Numbered from the stretch's first letter, positions 1-7,541 are shown. The stretch is DNA of 12,607 bases from Phycisphaerales bacterium (GCA_016764015.1 JAESSR010000014.1:1-12607); one strand, 5' to 3'. Made by a program: numbers and translations. The notes: generated by a model not told the origin, from the letters alone.

Positions 1-47
1 CTGCACCTTTGCGTGATCTTTGCGCCCTCTGCGTTCCTCTTGCTCCT
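1..47. repeat. Dispersed TTTGCG-rich repeat, copy A
   Basis: This stretch consists of degenerate units of about 11-12 bases built on TTTGCG/TCTGCG. It aligns without gaps to 5875-5921 with about six mismatches in 47 positions. It lies just 3' of the sulfotransferase stop codon, outside any gene I can recognise, and may continue left of the window. Short non-coding repeats built on TTTGCGT-like words occur in many copies in some environmental bacterial genomes. That this copy belongs to such a family is inference from only two copies here. Confidence 0.7.
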
Positions 48-53
48 CTTCTC

Positions 54-95
54 TCCCCAATCCCTAGTCCCTAGTGGCCAGTCCCTAGTCCCTCA
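54..95. repeat. Heptamer tandem repeat (TCCCTAG-type)
   Basis: Positions 61-95 are five 7-base units in a row: TCCCTAG, TCCCTAG, TGGCCAG, TCCCTAG, TCCCTCA. A weaker unit (TCCCCAA) precedes them at 54-60. On the minus strand the unit contains TAG, and one unit provides the stop codon of the sulfotransferase gene at 71-73. The last few codons of that gene are therefore made of repeat. Slippage here would change only the C-terminal tail of the protein. Confidence 0.75.
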
Positions 96-1588
96 ACCAA
101 CTCCCCAATCCAAGGCTCATAGTTCTTCCACCGCCCAACCGAGCTCGTATACATCGGCTTCCTCACCTGATCACTGCTGAGCGTACTCACCGCCCGCTTG
201 GTTTCGTGCGAACTGGCGCACCGATCGTCCCACTCTAAACCAATATATTCCATGATCCCCTTGGCACCATCAGCCGGGTTCGCGACGAGGTCTTCATAAT
301 CGACTTCGAGCATCTCGATAGGGGACACCTGCTTCCAGTGGTTCATGTACTGCTCGTAGATTCGGTACTGGCGTGCGAGGTGAGCGAGGTTGTAGGTGTA
401 CCCGTGGTTGCGATCGCCTACAAAGTCGAGCAAGAAACAACTGATGCAGGTGTCGAGGGGGTTTCGTTTGCAATGGATGATCTTTGCATCGGGGAAGAGC
501 AGGTTGATCATCCCCACATGCTCATAGTTATTGGGCAGCTTGTCGGTGATGCGTTCGATCCCTTTTCCCGCGGCTTTCTCCATCGCCTTGACAATCTTAC
601 GGGCGTAGCGATCGAGCGATGCTTGCTTGAGCTGCTCAACAACATCCATCCGATTAGGCTGGAGCGTTGTCGGTTCGCCCAGCTCTCGGCTGGCCATGGA
701 TGTTTCGAGCAGCTCGCCGCTCCCGAATCCGCGCGGGTGCGAAGCGATGATCTGCTCGATCAGGCTCGTTCCCGAGCGAGGCATGCCCAAGATGAAACCG
801 AGTTTCTCTGATTTAACGCGTGAGCGGGGGAGCTTTGCGATCATCTCGCTCGACCACACCCGGATGCGATCCTCGCAGACCGCCTGGATTTCATCTGGGT
901 CATACCCGGTTTGGCGCATCTCAGCGCCTGCTCTGGCAGCATTGAACGCATCTTCATATCTCCCGGCTTGATCGTAGAGTCGGCTCAGATGCATCAAAAA
1001 CGCGGAGTGCATGAACTTGTCAACCCATACCCTCTGCTCGGCTTCTTGAACCAACTGTTCCAGATCAGCGATTCCTTGATCGAGCCGACCGGTCTGCCCG
1101 GCGAGGGTCGCGTGGGTCGAGCGAAGATTTGGATCATCGCATCCAGATTCAATCGCTTTTTCGAGGTTTTCATAGGCCTCTTCGGCTTTGCCAGCGAGCC
1201 GAAGCACCATCGATTGGACGACAAGAATCCGTGGGTCGTCTGGCGTAAGTGTAAGTGCAGCTTCGATCGCTTGAACCGCCTGCTCGTGATGTCCAAGCCG
1301 ATTGAGCACCTCGGCGTGGCGAGCGAAAAATCCGGCGACCTTGTCATTGCGGACGATCGCCTTTTTGAGCGCCAAATCAGATTCATCAAGCATCCCTAGG
1401 GCGCACAAGGCTGATCCGACCGCATAATGCGCATGAGCCCATGCAGGATTGCGTTTGACAAGATCACGGGCAATCGCGAGGGTTTCTCTGGGCCTGCCTT
1501 GGGCTTCGAGCCTCATTGCTTCGCGCAAGAGATCTTTCTCGCTTGACTTCGAGCCCTTGCCAGCTTGATTGGTTGCTTTGTTGCCCAT
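71..1588 (-). CDS. TPR-repeat sulfotransferase family protein
   Basis: This is a 505-aa fusion of an N-terminal TPR solenoid (about residues 20-240, several helix-turn-helix repeats with the usual A/G/Y spacing) and a C-terminal PAPS-dependent sulfotransferase domain (about 264-500). The 5'-phosphosulfate loop is visible as GMPRSGTSLIEQ (268-279). The 3'-phosphate site is CKRNPLDTCIS (373-383). A typical C-terminal VGRWKNYE follows at 484-491. Such proteins transfer sulfate from PAPS to a carbohydrate, lipid or protein; the substrate cannot be told from sequence. There is no signal peptide, so it is probably cytoplasmic. The ATG at 1588 is the first in frame and has no good Shine-Dalgarno sequence. 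The gene is divergent from the BamD-like gene, 81 bp away. Its last residues (GLGTGH) and stop lie in the heptamer repeat. The family call is strong, the role unknown. Confidence 0.9.
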   Translation of the reverse strand: MGNKATNQAGKGSKSSEKDLLREAMRLEAQGRPRETLAIARDLVKRNPAWAHAHYAVGSALCALGMLDESDLALKKAIVRNDKVAGFFARHAEVLNRLGHHEQAVQAIEAALTLTPDDPRILVVQSMVLRLAGKAEEAYENLEKAIESGCDDPNLRSTHATLAGQTGRLDQGIADLEQLVQEAEQRVWVDKFMHSAFLMHLSRLYDQAGRYEDAFNAARAGAEMRQTGYDPDEIQAVCEDRIRVWSSEMIAKLPRSRVKSEKLGFILGMPRSGTSLIEQIIASHPRGFGSGELLETSMASRELGEPTTLQPNRMDVVEQLKQASLDRYARKIVKAMEKAAGKGIERITDKLPNNYEHVGMINLLFPDAKIIHCKRNPLDTCISCFLLDFVGDRNHGYTYNLAHLARQYRIYEQYMNHWKQVSPIEMLEVDYEDLVANPADGAKGIMEYIGLEWDDRCASSHETKRAVSTLSSDQVRKPMYTSSVGRWKNYEPWIGELVEGLGTGH

Positions 1589-1669
1589 AGAGGGAGTTTA
1601 GTCGTCCGATCCGGTGCATCGGCTCGCTGTTGACGCTATCCTATTGAAATCTCAACAGGAATGATTTTC

Positions 1670-2683
1670 ATGAATATGCCAACCTCTTTTGTGTGCACGC
1701 TCGCGTCGTTGATCCTCTCTCTGGGGTTCTCAACATCGACTCTGGCGCAGTCTTCGGAGTTTGAACTCGAAGATTCTGGTGATTGGGCCCAGACCCAAGC
1801 CCCCCAGCCGGGCTCGGATGAAGCGGTGATGGCCGATGCAACCCGCTATCTCGTTGAGGGTAGAGCCAAGAAAGCCCAAGGCATCTTGACGAAATGGCTC
1901 GACAGCAACAAACGAACCCGCAACGATCTGATCGCCCAAGCATACTACCTCCGCGGGGTCGCGAAGGTCGATCGTGGGCGTGAGTACAAATCACTCTTTG
2001 ATTTTGAAGCCGTCATCCGCGATTTTCCGTCCTCGCCTTATTTTCTCAAAGCGGTTGAGCAAGAGTTCCACATCGGCAACGACTATATCAATGGGCTCCG
2101 CCGACGGTTTCTGGGGATGCGTTATGAGAACGCCCGCCCAACCGGCGAAGAACTCTTAATCCGCACCCAAGAGCGCGTCCCGGGCTCACAGCTTGCTGAA
2201 AAGGCAGCGATGGCTCTGGCTGACCATTATTACTCAAGGCGAGAGCTCAAGCTCGCCGCCGAGATGTACTCAATTTTCCGCGATAACTACCCCAAGTCAG
2301 ATCAGGTCCGCCGGGCGATGCTCCGCGAGATCGAAGCGAATATCGCACGGTTTAAAGGGCCTCGCTACGACGGGGCGGGCTTGCTCGATGCGAAGTTGCT
2401 CATCGAACAATACCAACGCCAGTTTCCCGGTGAGTCTATCCGCTCGGGCATCGCAGACGGGCTCGATGCTTGGATAGACGAATCTGCAGCTCAGCAGGTG
2501 CTCGATACCGCCCGCTGGTACCTCAGGGTTGACGACATCACTTCGACGCGGTTTTACCTTGCACGATTAATCCGTCGTCATCCCGCGACCGATGCCGCGG
2601 ACGAAGCGCTCGATATTATGTTCGATCAGGGATGGCTTGTGATCGAAGATGAAGAATCAACCGTCGAGGAAGCCTCCCCGTGA
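1670..2683 (+). CDS. BamD-like TPR outer-membrane assembly protein
   Basis: This is a protein of about 337 aa with an N-terminal signal peptide (hydrophobic core CTLASLILSLGF, likely cleavage after TLA) and then helical repeats of the BamD/YfiO type. Visible repeat pieces include YYLRGVAKVDRG, ADHYYSRRELKLAAEMYSIF and a late LLDAKLLIEQYQRQFPGE segment. BamD helps insert beta-barrel proteins into the outer membrane. Unlike E. coli BamD, the signal region has no lipobox cysteine, so the protein may be periplasmic rather than lipid-anchored. ATGs at 1661, 1670 and 1676 are in frame. The AGGA at 1657-1660 touches the first but sits 9 nt before the second, so I choose 1670. The gene overlaps lptE by 4 nt and is therefore probably co-transcribed with it. 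A general TPR secretion or assembly protein is the alternative. Confidence 0.75.
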   Translation: MNMPTSFVCTLASLILSLGFSTSTLAQSSEFELEDSGDWAQTQAPQPGSDEAVMADATRYLVEGRAKKAQGILTKWLDSNKRTRNDLIAQAYYLRGVAKVDRGREYKSLFDFEAVIRDFPSSPYFLKAVEQEFHIGNDYINGLRRRFLGMRYENARPTGEELLIRTQERVPGSQLAEKAAMALADHYYSRRELKLAAEMYSIFRDNYPKSDQVRRAMLREIEANIARFKGPRYDGAGLLDAKLLIEQYQRQFPGESIRSGIADGLDAWIDESAAQQVLDTARWYLRVDDITSTRFYLARLIRRHPATDAADEALDIMFDQGWLVIEDEESTVEEASP

Positions 2684-3201
2684 TCAAAGCATCCGCCTTA
2701 CTTATTTCGTTGTTCATGTGTGTGTTCGTTACGGGATGTGCAACCGACCCTTCACAGGGATATTCATTTGGCTCTACTTTCGACGAATCGATCCAGTCTA
2801 TCGCGATTCCGATTTTCCGCAACGAAACAACCTCGCGTGGGCTTGAGGTTCAACTCACTGAGTCGCTCATCAAAGAGGTCCAACGGCGGACCCCTTGGCA
2901 TATTGGAGCAACGGATCGTGCAGATACCACCCTTGTTGGGGTGATTACCGATACGCAGCTCTTGTTGCTTTCTGACGATCCACAAACCGGGCTTGTTCAG
3001 GAGCAGGCGACCCGAATTACCATCCGCTTTGAATGGCGGGATAACCGTTCTGGTGACATCATCGTTGCCCGCGACGGGTATTCTGCTTCGGCGGTGTTCT
3101 CGCCGAGCCGGAATGTGGGCGATCGGCTCGAAAACGGTCAGCGGGCCGTCATCGACGAGCTCGCCCGTGATGTCATCTCTGAGATGCGTTCGGGCTGGTA
3201 A
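2680..3201 (+). CDS. lptE: LptE-like LPS-assembly lipoprotein
   Basis: This is a 173-aa lipoprotein. It has a short hydrophobic signal peptide ending in the lipobox VTGC (cysteine 20), followed by Ala, so outer-membrane sorting is expected. The next segment, SIAIPIFRNETTSRGLE, and the LTESLIKEVQRRTPW helix match the LptE/RlpB family pattern, and an IITIRFEW-like strand region follows. LptE plugs the LptD barrel that delivers lipopolysaccharide to the outer leaflet. The start is GTG, supported by GAGGAAG at 2666-2672 with 7 nt spacing. The start overlaps the stop of the BamD-like gene as GTGA, which suggests translational coupling. The pair forms a small outer-membrane biogenesis operon. A different LptE-fold lipoprotein remains possible because the family is weakly conserved. 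Confidence 0.8.
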   Translation: MIKASALLISLFMCVFVTGCATDPSQGYSFGSTFDESIQSIAIPIFRNETTSRGLEVQLTESLIKEVQRRTPWHIGATDRADTTLVGVITDTQLLLLSDDPQTGLVQEQATRITIRFEWRDNRSGDIIVARDGYSASAVFSPSRNVGDRLENGQRAVIDELARDVISEMRSGW

Positions 3202-3392
3202 GAATCGACAAATAACTGCATGAGACTTGGCAATGGGCGATCCCTGTGTCTGTTTCGGGCGTATTGACCCTAGCGGAGCTACTATTGAATCCGTTCGATT
3301 TTGAAACCGGATTACTTGGCATCGGTATCGTACTGTGATGAAATATTTAGTCTCGAAAACCCGATATAGAGATAGAAAGCACCGAATCTAAA

Positions 3393-3408
3393 TTGGATTC
3401 GAATCCAA
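3393..3408. promoter_or_regulatory. Perfect 16-bp palindrome upstream of ftsH
   Basis: TTGGATTCGAATCCAA is a perfect inverted repeat with no spacer. It lies 70 bp before the ftsH ATG, in the 277-bp gap between lptE and ftsH. Its symmetry suits a dimeric repressor or activator, but no known operator is recognised. The rest of the gap shows no convincing sigma-70 promoter, no terminator for lptE and no small gene. Confidence 0.35.
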
Positions 3409-3478
3409 AGATTTTCCAAAGCCTCGGCTTGTGCATGCAGGCAGATCAAGCTGAAAACAACCCACGAAATCATTCCAT

Positions 3479-5521
3479 ATGTCAGACAACAACAAGAAGC
3501 CTACAAAGAACCAGAACGACAAGAACGATCCCAAGGATCCAAAGGGCAACAAGCCCGGCACGCCGCCTGCCAAGCAGGGCAAGGGCATGTTTGGGTTCTT
3601 CGCGATTATGCTCATGGTGCTGATGCTTGTCATGTTCCTCTCGAGCGCAGATAAGGGCGCTGAGATCACCTTCGAGCAGTTCGTGCGCCATTATGAAGCC
3701 GGCGAGATCGACACCGATTCCGTCGTCGTTCGTGAATCCGGGATCACCGCCAAACTCACACAAACAGAAGTTGATGACAACAAGAGCGGGCTCGTGCGCG
3801 TGCCCATTACATTCTTCACTCGTGAAGAAATAGCACGCCAACTCTTCGCGCTCACTGAGGGAAACTTCAAAGATAAGCCGCAGCCAGGGTGGGTTGGCGG
3901 GCTCATTATGCTTGCCCCTTTCATCCTCATCATCGCGCTCATCTGGTTCTTCATCGGCAGAGGCATGAAAGCAGCCGGCGGCGGTGGGGGCATGATCGGT
4001 TCGTTTGGCAAGTCGCGTCATAAAACCATGACCAAGGAAATGACCGGCATCACCTTCAAAGATGTCGCCGGGATCGAAGAGGCAAAGACCGAAGTGTCCG
4101 AGATCATCGAGTTCCTCAAGAACCCAAAGAAGTTCACCCGTCTCGGCGGACGCATCCCACGCGGCGTGCTGCTCAGCGGGCAGCCCGGTTGCGGCAAGAC
4201 CCTCCTCGCCAAAGCAATCGCAGGCGAAGCGGATGTGCCATTCTTCTCAATCTCAGGTTCAGACTTTGTCGAAATGTTCGTCGGCGTTGGCGCATCTCGC
4301 GTGCGAGACTTGTTCAAGCAAGCCAAAGAAGCCTCGCCTTGTATTATCTTCCTTGACGAAATCGACGCGATCGGTCGTCGGCGTGGCGGCGGATTCTCCG
4401 GCGGGGGCAACGACGAACGAGAACAAACACTCAATGCCATCCTCGTCGAAATGGACGGGTTCGGCTCCGGCGACGGCGTGATCGTCGTCGCTGCGACCAA
4501 CCGCCCAGATGTCCTCGACCCTGCGCTGATTCGTCCGGGTCGCTTCGATCGCCAGATTATGGTGCCATTGCCAGATGTCGCCGGGCGACTCGAAATCCTC
4601 AAGGTCCACGCGAAAAAGGTCAAGCTCGGCCCAAATGTAGACATGGAAAAAATCGCCCGAGGCACTCCGATGTTCAGTGGTGCAGACCTCGCCGCGATCA
4701 TCAACGAAGCCGCAATCTCGGCAACGATGCTCGACAAGGAGTTCATCGAGCACGAAGATTTAGAAGAAGCACGCGACAAGGTGAAGTTTGGACGATCCAA
4801 CAAATCGCGTGTCCGTGAGAAGGACGAAAACAATCTCGTCGCGTATCACGAAGCCGGTCATGCCGTCTTGCAAGCCACGCTCAAGGATGCTGACCCGCTC
4901 CACAAGGTGACGATCATCCCGCGTGGAAACTCCGGCGGCGCGACCTTCTCGCTCCCCGAAAAAAGACCGCATGGGCTATGGCTTAAAATGGCTCCACGCA
5001 ACCATGCGCGTCATCTGTGGCGGACGAATCGCAGAAGCCAAAGCGATGGATGATGTGTCATCCGGCGCATCGTCAGATATTAAGCAAGTGACGAGTCTGG
5101 CTCGCGCCATGATCCTCGAATGGGGCATGAGCGCCAAACTCGGGTTCATCAACTACGCCGGCGAAGACACGCGTGAATCGTTTATCCCAGATAAGGATTA
5201 CTCCGACGACACCGCCCGTGTGATCGACGAAGAAACCCGCCGAATCGTGGACGAAGCCTACAAAGACGCCGAGCGAATGCTGATGGAGAACTGGGACAAG
5301 GTCGAAGCCGTCGCTCAGGCGTTGCTCAAATACGAAACCCTCATGGCTGACGAAGTCCACAAACTCATGCGGGGCGAATCCCTCAGCGTTCAACCGTCGC
5401 CGATTTGCTCGGCTCGGGCCCATCGGCGCCAACGCCCGATGTAAAGCCAGAAGCAAAGCCAGACCCGACCCCCGATGCCGAGCCTGATATGCCAACGGAT
5501 GGTCTCCCAGACCCGGCCTAA
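3479..5521 (+). CDS. ftsH: FtsH ATP-dependent zinc metalloprotease (two apparent frameshifts)
   Basis: FtsH is a membrane-anchored AAA+ protease that degrades unneeded or damaged membrane and cytosolic proteins. Visible parts are a Lys/Asn/Pro-rich N-terminus, TM1 (about 37-55), a short periplasmic domain, TM2 (about 139-160), a Gly-rich linker, Walker A GQPGCGKT (234-241), Walker B IIFLDEID (289-296), arginine fingers RPGRFDR (352-358) and the zinc motif HEAGH (457-461). The annotated-style frame ends at 5053, but family homology leaves it at the A6 run 4959-4964. Homology continues in the +1 frame (DRMGYG, third zinc ligand region [33 protein letters not shown]). It then returns to the first frame near 5380-5387 ([11 protein letters not shown] and a Pro/Asp-rich tail), ending with TAA at 5519-5521. 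Bridged, the product is about 680 aa, normal for FtsH. If the breaks are real and unsuppressed, the 524-aa product lacks a zinc ligand. No clear Shine-Dalgarno sequence is seen. Confidence 0.9.
4959..4964 (+). other. Frame break 1 in ftsH (A6 run)
   Basis: The original frame reads GAA AAA AGA through a run of six A. With five A it would read GAA AAA GAC CGC ATG, giving EKDRM, which continues the conserved LPE-x-DR-x-GY segment of FtsH. One surplus A explains the break. A sequencing or assembly homopolymer error or a real one-base insertion are the main options. Confidence 0.85.
5351..5387 (+). other. Frame break 2 in ftsH (return to original frame)
   Basis: A TGA in the original frame at 5348-5350 and the conserved CGT TCA ACC GTC GCC GAT (RSTVAD) from 5387 bracket the second break. 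One base is missing here. A likely site is the C3 run at 5380-5382: with four C the reading would be GAA TCC CCT CAG CGT. The break cancels the first one exactly. Confidence 0.75.
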
Positions 5522-5524
5522 TCG

Positions 5525-5854
5525 ATGATCATCATCGGCACCGATTTCATCAAACCCCTACTCGATCAACAATACTTCTCTGCGAAGATGGTCTTTAACG
5601 CACACGGCGTGATCATCTTTTCTGTCCACCAAGAGCATCGTAATCAAACAGCAGAGAATATTTCATACGAAGACAACTACAAGGGCAACGCCCTGGCCGC
5701 CATGCTCGCGCCTGGCAAGTTAGAGATTCGTTATCACAAGGCATTTGCCGACAAACAAGTTGCCGTCATCATTGCCCAATTCAAACAGCATCCCGATCTG
5801 TCATTCATGGCAGACTGGACTGCAACCTATCAAGGCCGACTCCTCGATATCTGA
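5525..5854 (+). CDS. Conserved-looking hypothetical protein downstream of ftsH
   Basis: This is a 109-aa protein that I do not recognise. It has no signal peptide or membrane segment and looks like a compact soluble alpha/beta protein. Features are an N-terminal MIIIGTDFIKPLL strand-helix, an AKMVFNAHGVIIFSV beta pair, an acidic ENISYEDNYKGNALAAML segment and a C-terminal DWTATYQGRLL. The ATG lies 3 nt after the ftsH stop and has no Shine-Dalgarno sequence, so it is probably translated by coupling in the same operon. A strong terminator follows about 75 nt later. Clean codon structure and operon position support a real gene. A role with FtsH, for example as an adaptor or regulator, is only a guess from position. 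Confidence 0.7.
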   Translation: MIIIGTDFIKPLLDQQYFSAKMVFNAHGVIIFSVHQEHRNQTAENISYEDNYKGNALAAMLAPGKLEIRYHKAFADKQVAVIIAQFKQHPDLSFMADWTATYQGRLLDI

Positions 5855-5874
5855 TTCCGCAGTCGTGCTCTTCT

Positions 5875-5921
5875 CCGCACCTCTGCGTGAACTTTGCGAT
5901 CTCTGCGTTCCTCTTGCTTCT
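5875..5921. repeat. Dispersed TTTGCG-rich repeat, copy B
   Basis: This is the second copy of the element at 1-47, in the same orientation and about 87% identical over 47 positions. It again consists of TCTGCG/TTTGCG words followed by a CCTCTTGCT tail. It sits in the 3' untranslated part of the ftsH operon, directly before the terminator. Confidence 0.7.
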
Positions 5922-5928
5922 TCCCACG

Positions 5929-5967
5929 AAAAAGCCCCGCACTCAAATGAGCGCGGGGCTTTTTTTT
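5929..5967. terminator. Bidirectional rho-independent terminator
   Basis: GCCCCGC (5934-5940) pairs perfectly with GCGGGGC (5953-5959). The stem is flanked by an A run on the left and a run of eight T on the right, which extend it, and an inner CTC/GAG pairing closes the loop. It ends the ftsH operon on the plus strand. Read on the other strand, it ends gdhA, whose stop is 12 nt away. Confidence 0.92.
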
Positions 5968-5978
5968 ACATTCATTAA

Positions 5979-7325
5979 TCACACACCCATCGCCACAATC
6001 GCATCGGCGAGCTTGATAAACCCGCCACGATCCGCACCTGTTCCATAATCAACTACCCCGTTGATCATCGGTGCATTGCTCACACACTGCTCATGGATAT
6101 CAACCATGACATGGTGCAGCTTGTCGAGCGATTGTTCTTTGGTCCATGTGCTGTGCGATGCGTTCTGTGACATCTCGAAGCACGAGGTCGCCACGCCGCC
6201 GGCGTTCGCCGCCTTGCCCGGCCCAAACACAACACCCTTGTCATGGAATATGCTGCGTGCCTGATGCGTACAAGGCATGTTCGCTCCTTCGGCTACAACC
6301 TTCACGCCGCGATCAACGAGTGCCGCGGCATCATCCTTCTCCACCTCGTGTTGCGTCGCACATGGCAATGCGACATCCGCATCGACCAACGACCAAGGGC
6401 GAGCCTCGGGATGATAACTCACGCCCTCACCCTTCCAGTTGGCGAGTCGACCGCGTTGAACTTCTTTGTACTCAATGAGTTCATAGAGCTGCTCGCTCGT
6501 CATGCCCTTGGCAAAGCTGATCGAACCTCCAGAGTCCGACATCGTCACGACATGAGCGCCCTTCTCCATCGCCAACTCCGCGGCATACAACGCCACATTG
6601 CCAGAGCCCGAAATCATCACCCGCTTGCCGTCGATTGAGTCGCCGTTGTGCTTGAGCATTTCCTCAGCGAAGGTGACGGTGCCGTATCCGGTCGCTTCGG
6701 TGCGTCCAAGCAATCCCCCCAAGCCGAGGGGCTTGCCCGTCATCACGCCATCACGCTGCTTCGTAATCTTCATGTACTGCCCATACAGATACCCGATCTC
6801 ACGACCGCCCACGCCGATATCACCCGCAGGCACATCAACGCACGCTCCAATATGCTGATAGAGTTCACGCATAAACGACTGGCAGAACCGCATCACTTCA
6901 TTATCACTCTTGCCCTTGGGATTAAAGTTCGATCCCCCCTTGCCGCCGCCGATCGGCTGCCCGGTCAGCGCATTCTTAAAACATTGTTCATACGCCAAAA
7001 AGTGCAGCGTATCCTCCGTCACACTCGGATGAAACCGCAGCCCACCTTTATAAGGCCCAAGCACATTCGTATGCTCAATCCGCCACCCAAAGTTCACCTC
7101 GACCCCGCCCTGATCGCTGACCCACTCCACCCGAAACCGAATCACCCGATCCGGAATCAATAGCCGCTCGAATACCCGAGCCTGCTGATACACCTTGTTC
7201 GATTCAATCACCGGACAGATCGACTCGGCGACCTCTTCAATCGCCGAGCGATACAAAGGCCCCGGGTTGATCGCGTCAATCAAAGAACTCAAGTCATAGT
7301 TGCACGCAGTAGTCATAGTGGTCAT
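5979..7325 (-). CDS. gdhA: Glutamate dehydrogenase, hexameric GdhA type
   Basis: The enzyme catalyses reversible reductive amination of 2-oxoglutarate with ammonium to L-glutamate in the cytoplasm, probably with NADPH. The chosen start gives 448 aa, matching E. coli GdhA (447). Visible motifs are GPYKGGLRFHP (90-100), the catalytic lysine in GGGKGG (K129), VPAGDIGVG with the essential Asp (169), the Rossmann loop SGSGNVA (239-245) followed by MSDSGGS, and GKAANAGGVATS near the C-terminus. The open frame extends 52 codons upstream, but that part is unlike any GDH. GGAGAG (7330-7335) sits 4 nt before the ATG at 7325. Oddities are SNFN where SDFD is usual after GGGKGG, and GGLLGRTEATGYG where GGSLIRPEATGYG is common. 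Cofactor preference is inferred, not proven. Confidence 0.93.
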   Translation of the reverse strand: MTTMTTACNYDLSSLIDAINPGPLYRSAIEEVAESICPVIESNKVYQQARVFERLLIPDRVIRFRVEWVSDQGGVEVNFGWRIEHTNVLGPYKGGLRFHPSVTEDTLHFLAYEQCFKNALTGQPIGGGKGGSNFNPKGKSDNEVMRFCQSFMRELYQHIGACVDVPAGDIGVGGREIGYLYGQYMKITKQRDGVMTGKPLGLGGLLGRTEATGYGTVTFAEEMLKHNGDSIDGKRVMISGSGNVALYAAELAMEKGAHVVTMSDSGGSISFAKGMTSEQLYELIEYKEVQRGRLANWKGEGVSYHPEARPWSLVDADVALPCATQHEVEKDDAAALVDRGVKVVAEGANMPCTHQARSIFHDKGVVFGPGKAANAGGVATSCFEMSQNASHSTWTKEQSLDKLHHVMVDIHEQCVSNAPMINGVVDYGTGADRGGFIKLADAIVAMGV

Positions 7326-7329
7326 CGCT

Positions 7330-7335
7330 CTCTCC
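7330..7335 (-). promoter_or_regulatory. Shine-Dalgarno site deciding the gdhA start
   Basis: On the minus strand GGAGAG lies 4 nt before the ATG at 7325-7323. The upstream ATG at 7337 overlaps this site and has no ribosome-binding sequence of its own. The resulting N-terminus (MTTMTTACNYDLSS) gives the family's usual length. Confidence 0.6.
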
Positions 7336-7384
7336 ATGTTGATCGATGCCCAGTGCAGGCACCTGCCAACACGAGCAACAAACC

Positions 7385-7419
7385 GATACAGATTATTTAC
7401 ACAAAACAACAAAAAGTCA
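7385..7419 (-). promoter_or_regulatory. Possible sigma-70-like promoter for gdhA
   Basis: On the minus strand an AT-rich stretch upstream of gdhA contains TGACTT (7419-7414) and, 18 nt on, TAATCT (7395-7390). An overlapping TTGTTG / TGTATC pair is another option. It lies 60-90 bp before the gdhA start, in the 216-bp gap after the amidohydrolase gene. The match is modest and the exact elements are uncertain. Confidence 0.3.
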
Positions 7420-7541
7420 CGCAAAAGCAAACAACACCGAGAGCGAATCCTCTTTCTAGGATGTCTTTGTGAGCTTGGCACCTATACCTGAGTATCTTTG
7501 CGAAGCATCCATCATGTTCTTCATGGAATAACTACATCAAT

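Noticed and set aside
1630..1658. TTGACG as a -35 box for the BamD-like gene
   Set aside because: No acceptable -10 box lies 16-18 bp downstream.
3202..3478. Small gene, riboswitch or heat-shock CIRCE element before ftsH
   Set aside because: No credible coding frame, no conserved riboswitch core and no CIRCE inverted repeat are visible; only the 16-bp palindrome stands out.
4018..4833. 271-aa open frame antisense to ftsH
   Set aside because: It overlaps the AAA+ core fully, is Ser/Arg/Pro-rich with no recognisable domain, and is a shadow of the high-G+C coding strand.
4959..4965. The A AAA AAG-like run as a programmed -1 ribosomal frameshift site
   Set aside because: In the reading frame the codons are GAA AAA AGA, so the classic heptamer is out of phase. 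The FtsH homology also requires a +1 shift, not -1.
7447..7462. ATCCT/AGGAT hairpin as a terminator for the amidohydrolase gene
   Set aside because: The stem is only 5 bp with a 6-base loop and no T run after it.
7326..7481. N-terminal extension of gdhA to the first in-frame ATG
   Set aside because: The added 52 residues do not resemble any GDH, and a well-placed GGAGAG supports the start at 7325.
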